Origin: TMP-86 sp031394735
Lineage (GTDB): Bacteria > Pseudomonadota > Gammaproteobacteria > Steroidobacterales > Steroidobacteraceae
Direction: 5' to 3'
Assembly: GCA_031394735.1 (NCBI GenBank)
Contig: JANMXI010000347.1
Span: forward strand, 1-32,581
DNA: 32,581 nucleotides
Each line of letters opens with the position of its first letter. Position 1 is the stretch's first letter. Of the stretch, positions 23,184-30,973 are shown piece after piece. A program made the position numbers and the translations under genes. The notes under the pieces were generated by a model. The model saw only the letters and a program-made list of their open reading frames with translations. It was not told the origin of the DNA and searched no databases.

Positions 23184-24572
23184 CTAGGCGCGCATCTTCG
23201 CGCCGCTACCATCGAACGGTGCCGCCGCCTGTCGTGTCGCCTTGCGGCGCTCGCCGATGAGTTCGATCTCAAAACCTGCATCCGCGGTTGCCAATTCCTT
23301 CGGCACGTAACCCAACGCAATCGACTTCTGCACCCGGTGCCCATACGCACCGGAGGTCACCCAGCCGACGACCTTGCCGTCATGCCAGATCGGTTCATCG
23401 CCCAGCGCGTCCGCATCGGCTGCATCCACCACGAAACTCACCAGCCGCAGCTTGCCGCCACTGGCTTTCTCGGCCAACGCGGCGTCGCGCCCGATGAACT
23501 CGCTCTTCTTGAAATCGACGAAGCGGTCCAGCCCTGCTTCCAATGGCCCGTAGATGGGCCGGAACTCGCGTGCCCAAGTGCCGAAGCCCTTTTCGATACG
23601 CATCGAATTCAAGGCACGGCCGCCGAATGAACGCAATCCGAATTCGGCGCCCGCCTTGACCAGCGTGTCGTAGAGCGCACGCTGATAGTCGCTGCTGATC
23701 CACAGCTCGTATCCCAGTTCGCCGGTAAACGAGACGCGGCCGACGAACGCCGGGATCATGCCGACGTCCATTTGACGGAACGACATGAACGGGAACGCGG
23801 GCGTCGACAGGTCATCGCGCACCAGGCTCTGCAGCAGCGCCCGCGAGTTCGGACCCGCGACCGACAGACCCACGTATTGCATGGCGCACGGGCGCACGGT
23901 GACGCCGGCCGGTGGCGCGTGACGCTCGAACCAACGCAGGTAATAGCTTTCTGCGGCATAGGTGCCGATCAGAAAAATGCGGTCCTCGGCAAGACGGCAG
24001 AGGGTGAAATCGCCGATCAGCTTGCCGCGCTCGTTGAGCATGGGCGTCAGCGCAATTCGGCCGACACTCGGCACCCGGTTCGCCATGATCCGCGACAGCC
24101 AGTCCGCTGCGCCGGCGCCGGTGATTTCGAACTTGCCGTAATTGGAAATCTCCAGCAGGCCCACCGAGGACCGCACTGCCTGACATTCGATGCCGACATG
24201 CGGATGCGAATTGGAGCGCCGGAAGCTGATGACATCGTGTGCTTCCGATGCCGAGGGCGCGAACCACAGCGGATGCTCGAGACCGCAGTAGTCACCGAAA
24301 ACGGCATTCTCGCTCCGCAGTTTTTCGTAAATCGGCGTCGTACGCAGAGGCCGCGCGGCCGGCAATTCCTCGTTCGGAAACCGGATGCTGAAACGGCGCG
24401 AATAGTTTTCGCGCACTTTCGCATTGGTATAGGCCAACGTGGTCCAGTCGCCGTAGCGGGCCACATCCATGCCCCAGATGTCGGCGCCCGGATCTCCCTC
24501 CACCATCCAATTTGCCAGCGACAGACCCACGCCGCCGCCCTGGCTGAAGCCGGCCATCACGCCGCAGGCCAC
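23184..24572 (-). CDS. Dimethylglycine/sarcosine dehydrogenase-like flavoprotein, C-terminal half (after in-frame TAG)
   Basis: The 462-codon downstream part of a gene interrupted at 24582-24584, in the same reading frame as the upstream part. It begins with the end of the FAD domain (VACGVMAGFSQGGGVGL) and an FAO_M-type middle region (IWGMDVARYG). A GcvT-like folate-binding domain follows (GLLEISNYGKFEITGAGA, FTGELGYELWISSD, RIEKGFGTWAREF), then a GcvT C-terminal barrel. In homologues this domain accepts the one-carbon unit on tetrahydrofolate. The only possible independent start, GTG at 24572, has no convincing ribosome-binding site and would lack the N-terminal FAD fold. No further stop or frameshift is visible. 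The half itself ends in TAG. Confidence 0.85.
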   Translation of the reverse strand: MACGVMAGFSQGGGVGLSLANWMVEGDPGADIWGMDVARYGDWTTLAYTNAKVRENYSRRFSIRFPNEELPAARPLRTTPIYEKLRSENAVFGDYCGLEHPLWFAPSASEAHDVISFRRSNSHPHVGIECQAVRSSVGLLEISNYGKFEITGAGAADWLSRIMANRVPSVGRIALTPMLNERGKLIGDFTLCRLAEDRIFLIGTYAAESYYLRWFERHAPPAGVTVRPCAMQYVGLSVAGPNSRALLQSLVRDDLSTPAFPFMSFRQMDVGMIPAFVGRVSFTGELGYELWISSDYQRALYDTLVKAGAEFGLRSFGGRALNSMRIEKGFGTWAREFRPIYGPLEAGLDRFVDFKKSEFIGRDAALAEKASGGKLRLVSFVVDAADADALGDEPIWHDGKVVGWVTSGAYGHRVQKSIALGYVPKELATADAGFEIELIGERRKATRQAAAPFDGSGAKMRA

Positions 24573-24581
24573 CCAGAAAAT

Positions 24582-24584
24582 CTA
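24582..24584 (-). other. In-frame amber codon splitting the dehydrogenase gene
   Basis: On the minus strand the frame reads GGA TTG TAG ATT TTC TGG GTG GCC, that is G-L-stop-I-F-W-V-A. Homologues, as I recall them, read G-L-R/K-N-F/Y-W-V-A at this point, so one sense codon is replaced. The gene's own final stop (23184-23186) and those of other genes here (18351-18353, 30918-30920) are also TAG, so TAG is an ordinary stop in this organism. Possible explanations are a recent nonsense mutation, a sequencing or assembly error, or readthrough. Confidence 0.85.
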
Positions 24585-25595
24585 CAATCCCTTGATTGGC
24601 CCGACCAGCGGATTGCCGTCCGGTGCGAAGGTGAAGGGACCGTTGACGATTTTCTTGATGCCGGCTTTTTCCATGGCCGGGAAATGGCGGAAGCCGACTT
24701 CCAGACTGGGCGCGATGCGCTCCAGGTCGTTCTGCAACAGGTCCTGACCAAAGTCCCACGGTGTCTGCTGCGGCGACCAGGGCACGCAGGCGCGCTCATA
24801 GGTACCGAGCAACATTCCGCCACGTTCCTGGCGGGTGTAGATTTCGCCCTCGAAGTCCAGAACCGTCATGATCTCCGGCTTGCCCACGAGCTCTGGCATG
24901 TCGCCGGTGATCAGATATTGATGTTCCATGGCGAGAATCGGCAGTTCCAAACCGACCATCCGCCCCACTTCGCGCGCCCACAAGCCGCCGGCGTTGACGA
25001 CGTGCTCGGCATGCACATTGCCGCGTTCGGTGATTACGTCCCAGCTGCCATCGGCACGCTGCTTCAGATCCACGACGCGCGTCTGACGGATGATTTCTGC
25101 GCCGCCGATCTGCGCCGACTTCGCGTATGCGTGCGTAACGCCATAGGGATCCACATGACCCTCGACCGGATCGTACAGCCCGCCCAAGAATTGCGTCTTG
25201 TCCATGAGCGGGAACAACTTCTCCGCCTCATCGATGCCAATGATTTCCAGGTCCATGCCCAGGTAGCGGCCGCGCGCCTTGGCCATTTTCAACCAGTCCA
25301 TGCGCTCCGGCGTTCCGGCCAACATGATGCCGCCGGTGATGTGCAGTCCGCAGGATTGACCGGAGATCTGCTCCAGTTCCTTGTACAGATTGATGGTGTA
25401 CTGCTGCAGCCGCGCCACATTCGGATCGCCATTGAGCGTGTGCATGCCGCCCGCGGCATGCCAGGTGGATCCGGAGGTCAATTCCGCACGCTCGAGCAGC
25501 AAGACATCTTTCCAGCCAGCCTTGGTGAGGTGATACAACACGCTTGCGCCGACCACACCGCCACCGACGACCACCACTTTTGCGTGGCTCTTCAT
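24582..25595 (-). CDS. Dimethylglycine/sarcosine dehydrogenase-like flavoprotein, N-terminal half (before in-frame TAG)
   Basis: 337 aa covering most of a DAO-type FAD domain. The nucleotide-binding motif is VVVVGGGVVGASVLYHL (GxGxxG at 11-16). SGSTWHAAGG follows, where His46 matches the histidine that holds FAD covalently in dimethylglycine and sarcosine dehydrogenases. It ends IKKIVNGPFTFAPDGNPLVG-PIKGL at the TAG. With the C-terminal half the gene would code for about 803 residues, the normal size of this family, which oxidatively demethylates N-methyl groups and passes formaldehyde to tetrahydrofolate. The ATG at 25595 has GGAG five bases upstream. It follows the LysR gene by 33 bases. 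As read, the short product lacks the folate domain and is probably inactive. Confidence 0.85.
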   Translation of the reverse strand: MKSHAKVVVVGGGVVGASVLYHLTKAGWKDVLLLERAELTSGSTWHAAGGMHTLNGDPNVARLQQYTINLYKELEQISGQSCGLHITGGIMLAGTPERMDWLKMAKARGRYLGMDLEIIGIDEAEKLFPLMDKTQFLGGLYDPVEGHVDPYGVTHAYAKSAQIGGAEIIRQTRVVDLKQRADGSWDVITERGNVHAEHVVNAGGLWAREVGRMVGLELPILAMEHQYLITGDMPELVGKPEIMTVLDFEGEIYTRQERGGMLLGTYERACVPWSPQQTPWDFGQDLLQNDLERIAPSLEVGFRHFPAMEKAGIKKIVNGPFTFAPDGNPLVGPIKGL

Positions 25596-25628
25596 ATCCG
25601 CTCCAATTCGATTTTAAGAGTTAACGAT

Positions 25629-26594
25629 TCATTCGTTCGAAACGGCGAGACGCACGTTCGAACCCGCAGCGGCCGCGTTGGGACCGAAGCGCTCGATCAG
25701 CCAGGACCGGAACAGCGCGATCGCCGTGTCGCTCAAGCCTTCCGGATGGGTGATTAGATAGTAGCCATAGCCATCATCGAGACTGACGTCGAATGGCTTC
25801 ACCAATCTGCCCGTTCGAATCTCTTCGCCGAACAGAGTGGTGTCGACCAACGCAAGTCCCTCGCCGCTCAGCGCGTACTGCACCGCCAGCAAGGCTGTAT
25901 CAAACACCAGCCCGCGTTCCACCTGCATGCTGGGCAAGCCGACCTGGCGCGCGAACTGCGACCACACGTGATGGCGCGCCAGGTCCGCGATGCGCACATG
26001 CACCAATTCGTTCGCCTCAATGAATTCCGGTAACGTTTTGCCGGCGTGCCGCTCAGCGATGCTCGGATGACACAACAGACTCAAGTGCACCGGCCACAGC
26101 AGGTCGGCCACCAGATCGGTCACCATGGGCTTCGAGTAGATGACGGCGACGTCGACATCGCTCAAGGGTGGCCCGACGCCATACGGGCTGACCAGATCGA
26201 TCTCCACCTCGGCACTGGCGCGACGGAAATCCCGCAAAATGGGCACGGCGAGATGGACGGCAAAACTGGGCGGCATCTGCACGCGCAGCGTGCGCATCGC
26301 AGTCGAACCTTCGTTGCGGATATCGTCGAGCGCGTATTCGAGACGGTCAAACGATTTCATCACCGCATGCAGTAGATGCTGGCCGGCCTTGGTCAACACC
26401 AGTGAGTGCGGTTTGCGATCGAACAGTTGCGCGCCGATCAATTTTTCCAACGCAATGACATGCCGCGACAAGGCGCTTTGCGAAATCAGCAAGGCATTGG
26501 CGGCGGCGGTGAAACTGTTGTGCTTGGCAACGCCTTCGAATGCGCGCAGCGCGTTCAAGGGGAGCCAGCGACGGTCGATGCTGGTCTTGGGCAT
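25629..26594 (-). CDS. LysR family transcriptional regulator (GcvA-like)
   Basis: 321 aa with an N-terminal winged helix-turn-helix (LPLNALRAFEGVAKHNSFTA at residues 11-30, then QSALSRHVIALEKLIGAQLF) and a LysR substrate-binding domain (about 95-305). The PLNALRAFE opening is typical of the GcvA/AmpR branch. The ATG at 26594 has AGGAGG six bases upstream. It lies between the MFS gene (14-base gap) and the dehydrogenase (33-base gap) on the same strand. It therefore seems to be transcribed with its probable targets and would bind the divergent region at 27944-28107. The effector is unknown. Confidence 0.93.
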   Translation of the reverse strand: MPKTSIDRRWLPLNALRAFEGVAKHNSFTAAANALLISQSALSRHVIALEKLIGAQLFDRKPHSLVLTKAGQHLLHAVMKSFDRLEYALDDIRNEGSTAMRTLRVQMPPSFAVHLAVPILRDFRRASAEVEIDLVSPYGVGPPLSDVDVAVIYSKPMVTDLVADLLWPVHLSLLCHPSIAERHAGKTLPEFIEANELVHVRIADLARHHVWSQFARQVGLPSMQVERGLVFDTALLAVQYALSGEGLALVDTTLFGEEIRTGRLVKPFDVSLDDGYGYYLITHPEGLSDTAIALFRSWLIERFGPNAAAAGSNVRLAVSNE

Positions 26595-26608
26595 CAGGCC
26601 CTCCTGTC

Positions 26609-27943
26609 TTAAGGCACTTTCACGCCGGTGGCGCGTTCCTGGTCGGTCACGACGTTGCGCGCGCACCAGAAATAATGGAATGCCGCCCAGAAACCCGTCG
26701 GTGCCAGCACCAGCAACGCCGAGCGCAGCGAAGCGGCGTCGGCGATGTGATTGGGCGCGAACCAGTCGCTCAGCAACCCGACGATGCCCGGCGCCAGGAT
26801 GAGATTGCCGACGTTGGCGACAAACAACGTGGTGGCGCAGAACACGGCGCGCATGCGTGGCTGCGCCAGGTTGTTGATGATGCCGAAGCACGGACCGATG
26901 TAGAAATAGATCGCCGGGATGAAGATCCAGAACATGGTCTTGGCCAACGCCAGGGAGTGCGTCCAGAAGATCACGATCGAGGGGATCGTGACCAGCCCGA
27001 TCACCGCGCCCATCAGAATGACGATGCGCCGCGGATTGCACATGAAGCGACTGGAGAGCAGCCAACCGGTGGCAATGGTGGCGCCCATACCGGCCCACAA
27101 GTTGATCGGGCCGATGATCTCGCCCGCCTGCCCCGCCGTCAGACCGAAGCTGCGCTGCAGATAGGTGGGCGTCCACCACATCAGTCCCCAACCCCACAGC
27201 GCCGTCACGGCGCTACCCAGCATCAGGTGCACGCAGGAGCGCTGCAGCCACAGGAACTTCATGCTCTCGAAAAACGTGGCCGTGCCCACCTCCTCGGCGG
27301 CGTCGAATCGACCGCGCTTGGGCTCGCGCACGGTCAGCCATATCAGCAGCGCAAGGACCGCGCCGGGAATACCCAGCGCCAGAAACACCATGCGCCAGCC
27401 ATGTTGATCGGCAATGGTGCCGGCTACCGACGCTGCGATCCAGGCGCCGATCGGCGCGCCGAGGCCAAAGATGGTGAGCGCCATGGGCCGGCGGTCGACC
27501 GGGAAGTAATCGGACAACAGGGAATTGGCGCCCGGCGTTCCGCCGGCCTCGCCCACTCCCACGCCGATGCGCGCCAGGAACAGTTGCCAGTAGCTGGCGG
27601 CAATGCCGGTGAACGCCGTCATGATGGACCACAGACCCACCGAGATGGCAATGATGTTGCGACGGTTGCGGCGGTCGATCAGCCAGGAAATAGGAAATCC
27701 CATCACCACGTAAAAGAACGCGAGCGTGACACCGGCCAATGCGCCGATGCCCGCATCGGTCAGATGCAGTTCCAGACGAATCGATTCCTGCACCGTGGAA
27801 ATGGAGTACCGGTCTGCGATGCTCATGGTGTAAACCAGCACCATCATGATGAGCACGTACCACCGTTGCGCCAACGATGGCAGCTTGCCGGCCTCCGCCG
27901 CACCAGGAGCGGCAATACGCATATCAGCCGTCTCGGATTTCAA
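26609..27943 (-). CDS. MFS transporter (spinster-like/anion-cation symporter type)
   Basis: A 444-aa inner-membrane transporter with about 12 hydrophobic segments. The MFS signature is in loop 2-3 (ISWLIDRRNRRNIIAISVGLW), and RIGVGVGEAGGTPGANSLLS and DYFPVDRRPMALTIFGLG are typical of the spinster-like/ACS groups that carry organic acids and related metabolites. Start: a TTG at 27943 has a G-rich ribosome-binding site eight bases upstream, while an ATG at 27922 is a weaker-supported alternative. It is the first gene of the MFS-LysR-dehydrogenase unit and diverges from the GMC operon, so it probably imports the compound handled by one or both units. Confidence 0.92.
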   Translation of the reverse strand: MKSETADMRIAAPGAAEAGKLPSLAQRWYVLIMMVLVYTMSIADRYSISTVQESIRLELHLTDAGIGALAGVTLAFFYVVMGFPISWLIDRRNRRNIIAISVGLWSIMTAFTGIAASYWQLFLARIGVGVGEAGGTPGANSLLSDYFPVDRRPMALTIFGLGAPIGAWIAASVAGTIADQHGWRMVFLALGIPGAVLALLIWLTVREPKRGRFDAAEEVGTATFFESMKFLWLQRSCVHLMLGSAVTALWGWGLMWWTPTYLQRSFGLTAGQAGEIIGPINLWAGMGATIATGWLLSSRFMCNPRRIVILMGAVIGLVTIPSIVIFWTHSLALAKTMFWIFIPAIYFYIGPCFGIINNLAQPRMRAVFCATTLFVANVGNLILAPGIVGLLSDWFAPNHIADAASLRSALLVLAPTGFWAAFHYFWCARNVVTDQERATGVKVP

Positions 27944-27996
27944 ATGTCGATCCCCCCGCAGTCACGAAACCCGAACATACAGGGTTCATGCGCATT

Positions 27997-28018
27997 AAGC
28001 GAAACGTGCGAAGCGAAA
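27997..28018. promoter_or_regulatory. Direct repeat in the divergent promoter region
   Basis: AAGCGAAA at 27997-28004 and again at 28011-28018, a 14-base period, inside the 164-base gap between the divergent MFS and GMC genes. It could be a binding site of the LysR regulator or another factor. Nothing else in the gap is clearly a promoter. Confidence 0.3.
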
Positions 28019-28074
28019 ATTGGCATGGGTGAATCTGGAAATGGCATAGCGCTGACATAATGAAGGACTAAGCT

Positions 28075-28094
28075 CCGCAGTCTGGGGTCTGCGG
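28075..28094 (+). promoter_or_regulatory. Inverted repeat just upstream of the GMC oxidoreductase start
   Basis: CCGCAG-TCTGGGGT-CTGCGG: perfect 6-bp arms with an 8-base centre, ending 13 bases before the ATG. It would either be an operator or fold in the mRNA next to the start codon, where no good ribosome-binding site is visible. Confidence 0.35.
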
Positions 28095-28107
28095 ACAAGT
28101 ATCGCCA

Positions 28108-29733
28108 ATGAACGATTTCGACTACATCATCGTCGGTGCAGGTTCAGCTGGGTGCGTTCTGGCGGACCGCCTGTCACGCAGCGGCCGCCATCGCATACTG
28201 ATTCTAGAGGCCGGCGGATCCGATGCTCGATTCTGGATCAAGACCCCGGTGGGCTACGGTCGAACCTTCACCGACGAACGCGTGAACTGGAAATACCAGA
28301 CCCAGTCAGATCCGGGAACGAACGCGCGCACGATGTTCTGGCCGCGCGGCCGCGTGGTCGGCGGCTCGAGTTCCATCAATGCGCTGGTCTACTGCCGTGG
28401 TTTGCCGTCGGATTTCAACGACTGGCGTGAATTGGGCAATCCGGGCTGGGGCTGGGACGAGGTATGTCCCTATTTTGAAAGGTCTGAATGTTTCGTCGAC
28501 GAGCGTGGCAACACGCGCGGCGATGGGCCGCTGTTCATCGCCAATGTCGATTCCCAACTGCATCCCACCTGCGACTATTTTCTTCGCGCCGCCGCCGAGA
28601 TGGGACTGCCCTCGACCAATGATTTCAACGGACCGCAGCCCGAAGGCGTGGGCTTCTACCGCATCACCACCCACCACGGCCGGCGCTGGTCCGCCGCCGA
28701 TGCCTTTTTGCGGCCGGCATTGAATCGGCCGAACGTAAAATTGCAGTCCGATTGCTGGGCGAGCCGCATCCGGTTTGAGGGTCGTCGCGCCGTCGGCGTG
28801 GAATACGCGCGCGACGGGCAGACGCATTTTGCCGCGGCAGCCGCCGAAGTCATTCTCAGTGCCGGCGCGGTCAACTCACCGCAATTGCTGCAACTGTCCG
28901 GCATCGGTCCCGCGGCGACCCTGAGCCGGCACGGAATACCCGTGCTGCTTGACAACGCATCGGTTGGTGGCCACCTGCAGGATCACCTGGCCGTCACGTA
29001 TTCCTACCGCGCCACCGCGCCGACGCTGAACGACGCACTGTATTCGACGGTTGGAAAACTCAAGGCCGGCATACGCTACCTGCTGACACGACGCGGACCC
29101 TTGTCGCTGAGCGTCAATCACTGCGGTGGCTTCGTGCGCGGTGGGGCGGGCAGTCCGCGCGCCGACTTCCAGCTCTATTACAACCCCGTCACCTACGCCG
29201 CGGGCGATGCGACTCGCAAGAAGATCAACCCGGATTCGTTCTCCGGGTTCATGCTGTCCTTCCAGCCGACGCGCCCGACCAGCCGCGGGCGCATCGACAT
29301 CGCCAGCGCCGATTTTCGCGAAGCTCCCGCCATCGCGCCGAACTACCTTTCGACCGACAAGGACCTGCAGGATGTCGTCACCGGCGGACGATTGCTGCAA
29401 ACCATGGAAAAAACCGCGGCGATGAGCGCGTTTATCAAAGACACCATCGGCGTGAAACTGCAGGGCATGAGCGCCGAGCAACTGATCGCTGATTTTCGCG
29501 CGCGCTCGGCGACGGTGTATCACCCAGTAGGCACCTGTCGCATGGGCGGCGATGCGGCGCAATCGGTGGTGGATTCGCAATTGCGCGTGCATGGCCTGCA
29601 AGGGCTGCGGGTCGTCGACGCATCGGTGTTTCCGGCGGTCACCTCCGGTAACACCAATGCGCCGACCCTGATGGTGGCGCAGAAGGCCTCAGATTTGATC
29701 ACGACCGCTTCAACTCACACGGATCGCGAATGA
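28108..29733 (+). CDS. GMC family FAD-dependent oxidoreductase (choline/alcohol dehydrogenase-like)
   Basis: A 541-aa flavoenzyme oxidising an alcohol. It has the FAD fold at residues 5-18 (DYIIVGAGSAGCVL), the GMC signature 1 region (WPRGRVVGGSSSINALVYCRG), signature 2 (LSAGAVNSPQLLQLSGIGP) and the C-terminal catalytic block YHPVGTCRMGG (His472), with GNTNAPTLM (Asn515/517) providing the partner. There is no signal peptide. It resembles BetA-type choline dehydrogenases, but family members also oxidise sugars, terpenoid and polyethylene alcohols, so choline is not proven. It overlaps the next gene by four bases (ATGA, 29730-29733), which makes an operon with the enolase-superfamily and hydroxyacid dehydrogenase genes. 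Confidence 0.93.
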   Translation: MNDFDYIIVGAGSAGCVLADRLSRSGRHRILILEAGGSDARFWIKTPVGYGRTFTDERVNWKYQTQSDPGTNARTMFWPRGRVVGGSSSINALVYCRGLPSDFNDWRELGNPGWGWDEVCPYFERSECFVDERGNTRGDGPLFIANVDSQLHPTCDYFLRAAAEMGLPSTNDFNGPQPEGVGFYRITTHHGRRWSAADAFLRPALNRPNVKLQSDCWASRIRFEGRRAVGVEYARDGQTHFAAAAAEVILSAGAVNSPQLLQLSGIGPAATLSRHGIPVLLDNASVGGHLQDHLAVTYSYRATAPTLNDALYSTVGKLKAGIRYLLTRRGPLSLSVNHCGGFVRGGAGSPRADFQLYYNPVTYAAGDATRKKINPDSFSGFMLSFQPTRPTSRGRIDIASADFREAPAIAPNYLSTDKDLQDVVTGGRLLQTMEKTAAMSAFIKDTIGVKLQGMSAEQLIADFRARSATVYHPVGTCRMGGDAAQSVVDSQLRVHGLQGLRVVDASVFPAVTSGNTNAPTLMVAQKASDLITTASTHTDRE

Positions 29734-30920
29734 AACTCGACAGCGTCAAGGTATTTGTCGTCGGCAACCCGCCTCCCGGATTCGGCGGACGGTATTTCGT
29801 ATTCTTGAAGATCAAGACGGCCTGCGGCATCGAAGGCGTGGGCGAGGTGTATGCCGCCACTTTCGGACCCTCAGTCATGTCCAAAATGATCGAAGACGTG
29901 TTCGGACGCCGCTTTGCCGGCCGCGATCCTTTTCAGATCGAATCGATGTGGCGCGAGACCTACGGGTCTGGGTTCACCTTGCGGCCCGATGTCTCGCTCA
30001 TGGGCGTTCTGAGCGGATTGGAAATGGCCTGCTGGGACATCATCGGCAAAGCGGTTGGACAGCCTGTCTACAACCTGATGGGCGGCAAGGTGAATGAGCG
30101 ATTGCGCACCTACACCTACCTTTACCCGGGTCCGGGCGAAGGCGATGACTTTTATCTGGATGCCGACCGCTCTGCGCGCCGCGCGGCGGAATACGTCAAA
30201 CAGGGATTCACGGGACTGAAGTTCGACCCGACCGGCGGCTTCTCCGTTTATGATCCGCGCCAGCCCACGCAGGAGCAATTGGAACGCACGACCCGCTTCG
30301 TGCGATTGATTCGCGAAGCGGTGGGCATCAAGGCCGATCTATTGTTGGGCACGCATGGGCAGTTCACGACCTCGGGCGCAATTCGACTGGCCAAGTGCCT
30401 GGAGCCCTTCGACCCCCTGTGGTTCGAGGAGCCCGTGCCGCCGGAAATGCCCGAGCAGATGGCCATCGTCGCGCGCCAGACGAGCATTCCCATCGCCACC
30501 GGCGAGCGCCTCACCACCAAGTACGAATTCGCGCGCGTGCTCGCCGCCGGCGCCGCACACATCCTGCAATTGAATCTCGGTCGTGTCGGCGGCCTGCTCG
30601 AGGCCAAGAAGGTGGCCGCGCTGGCCGAAGTGCATTACGCGCAAATCGCGCCCCATCTGTATTGCGGCCCCATCGTCGGCGCCGCCAATATCCAGATCGC
30701 CGCCTGCTCGCCGAACTTTTTGATTTTGGAAGGCATTCAGCAATGGGGCGGATTTCACGCCCAGATTCTCAAGACCCCGATTCGCTGGGAGGACGGCTAC
30801 GTGATTCCGCCCAGCACCCCCGGCCTCGGGGTTGAACTGAACGAAGCAGTGGCGTTGGCGAACCCGTATATGGGCGAGGACAAGCTGCATCTTGAAATGA
30901 TCGATCGTAATTTGGGTTAG
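29730..30920 (+). CDS. Mandelate racemase/muconate lactonizing enzyme family protein (enolase superfamily)
   Basis: 396 aa. An N-terminal capping domain precedes the (beta/alpha)7-beta barrel. MR/MLE signature SGLEMACWDIIGKAVGQPVY (about residues 95-114); catalytic-type Lys164 (GLKFDP); Glu233/Glu234 (WFEEP); Glu259 (ATGERL); a His near residue 309 (IAPHLYCGP). In galactonate dehydratase the first metal ligand is Asp in DxHG; here the aligned stretch is G207-T-H209-G. The later QPD-x4-GG block is LNLGRVGG with Asn282 in place of Asp. From memory, a subgroup of this family has these changes, so they are probably not decay, but the reaction is uncertain; acid-sugar dehydration is the usual activity. 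It is translationally coupled to the GMC gene. Confidence 0.88.
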   Translation: MKLDSVKVFVVGNPPPGFGGRYFVFLKIKTACGIEGVGEVYAATFGPSVMSKMIEDVFGRRFAGRDPFQIESMWRETYGSGFTLRPDVSLMGVLSGLEMACWDIIGKAVGQPVYNLMGGKVNERLRTYTYLYPGPGEGDDFYLDADRSARRAAEYVKQGFTGLKFDPTGGFSVYDPRQPTQEQLERTTRFVRLIREAVGIKADLLLGTHGQFTTSGAIRLAKCLEPFDPLWFEEPVPPEMPEQMAIVARQTSIPIATGERLTTKYEFARVLAAGAAHILQLNLGRVGGLLEAKKVAALAEVHYAQIAPHLYCGPIVGAANIQIAACSPNFLILEGIQQWGGFHAQILKTPIRWEDGYVIPPSTPGLGVELNEAVALANPYMGEDKLHLEMIDRNLG

Positions 30921-30973
30921 GCGCGGCCGGCTAGGCAGTTGGAGAAACGCGACCGGCAACGGGCAAAGCAACT

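Noticed and set aside
23187..23204. GGCGCG-CATCTT-CGCGCC hairpin as terminator for the pbpG-like gene
   Set aside because: The T-run lies before, not after, the stem on the plus strand, and the stem is within the end of the convergent coding sequence.
24570..24584. Frameshift as the cause of the split dehydrogenase
   Set aside because: Both halves are in the same frame (distance between their starts is 1023 bases, a multiple of three), so a single stop codon, not an indel, separates them.
23772..25757. 661-codon plus-strand open frame spanning the amber site of the dehydrogenase
   Set aside because: The minus-strand flavoprotein is clearly the coding sequence. In this antisense frame there is no domain, and its openness follows from codon bias.
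26540..28060. 506-codon open frame antisense to the MFS gene
   Set aside because: Composition (very rich in Arg, His, Gln, Gly, Asp) is typical of an antisense shadow; the MFS protein is unmistakable.
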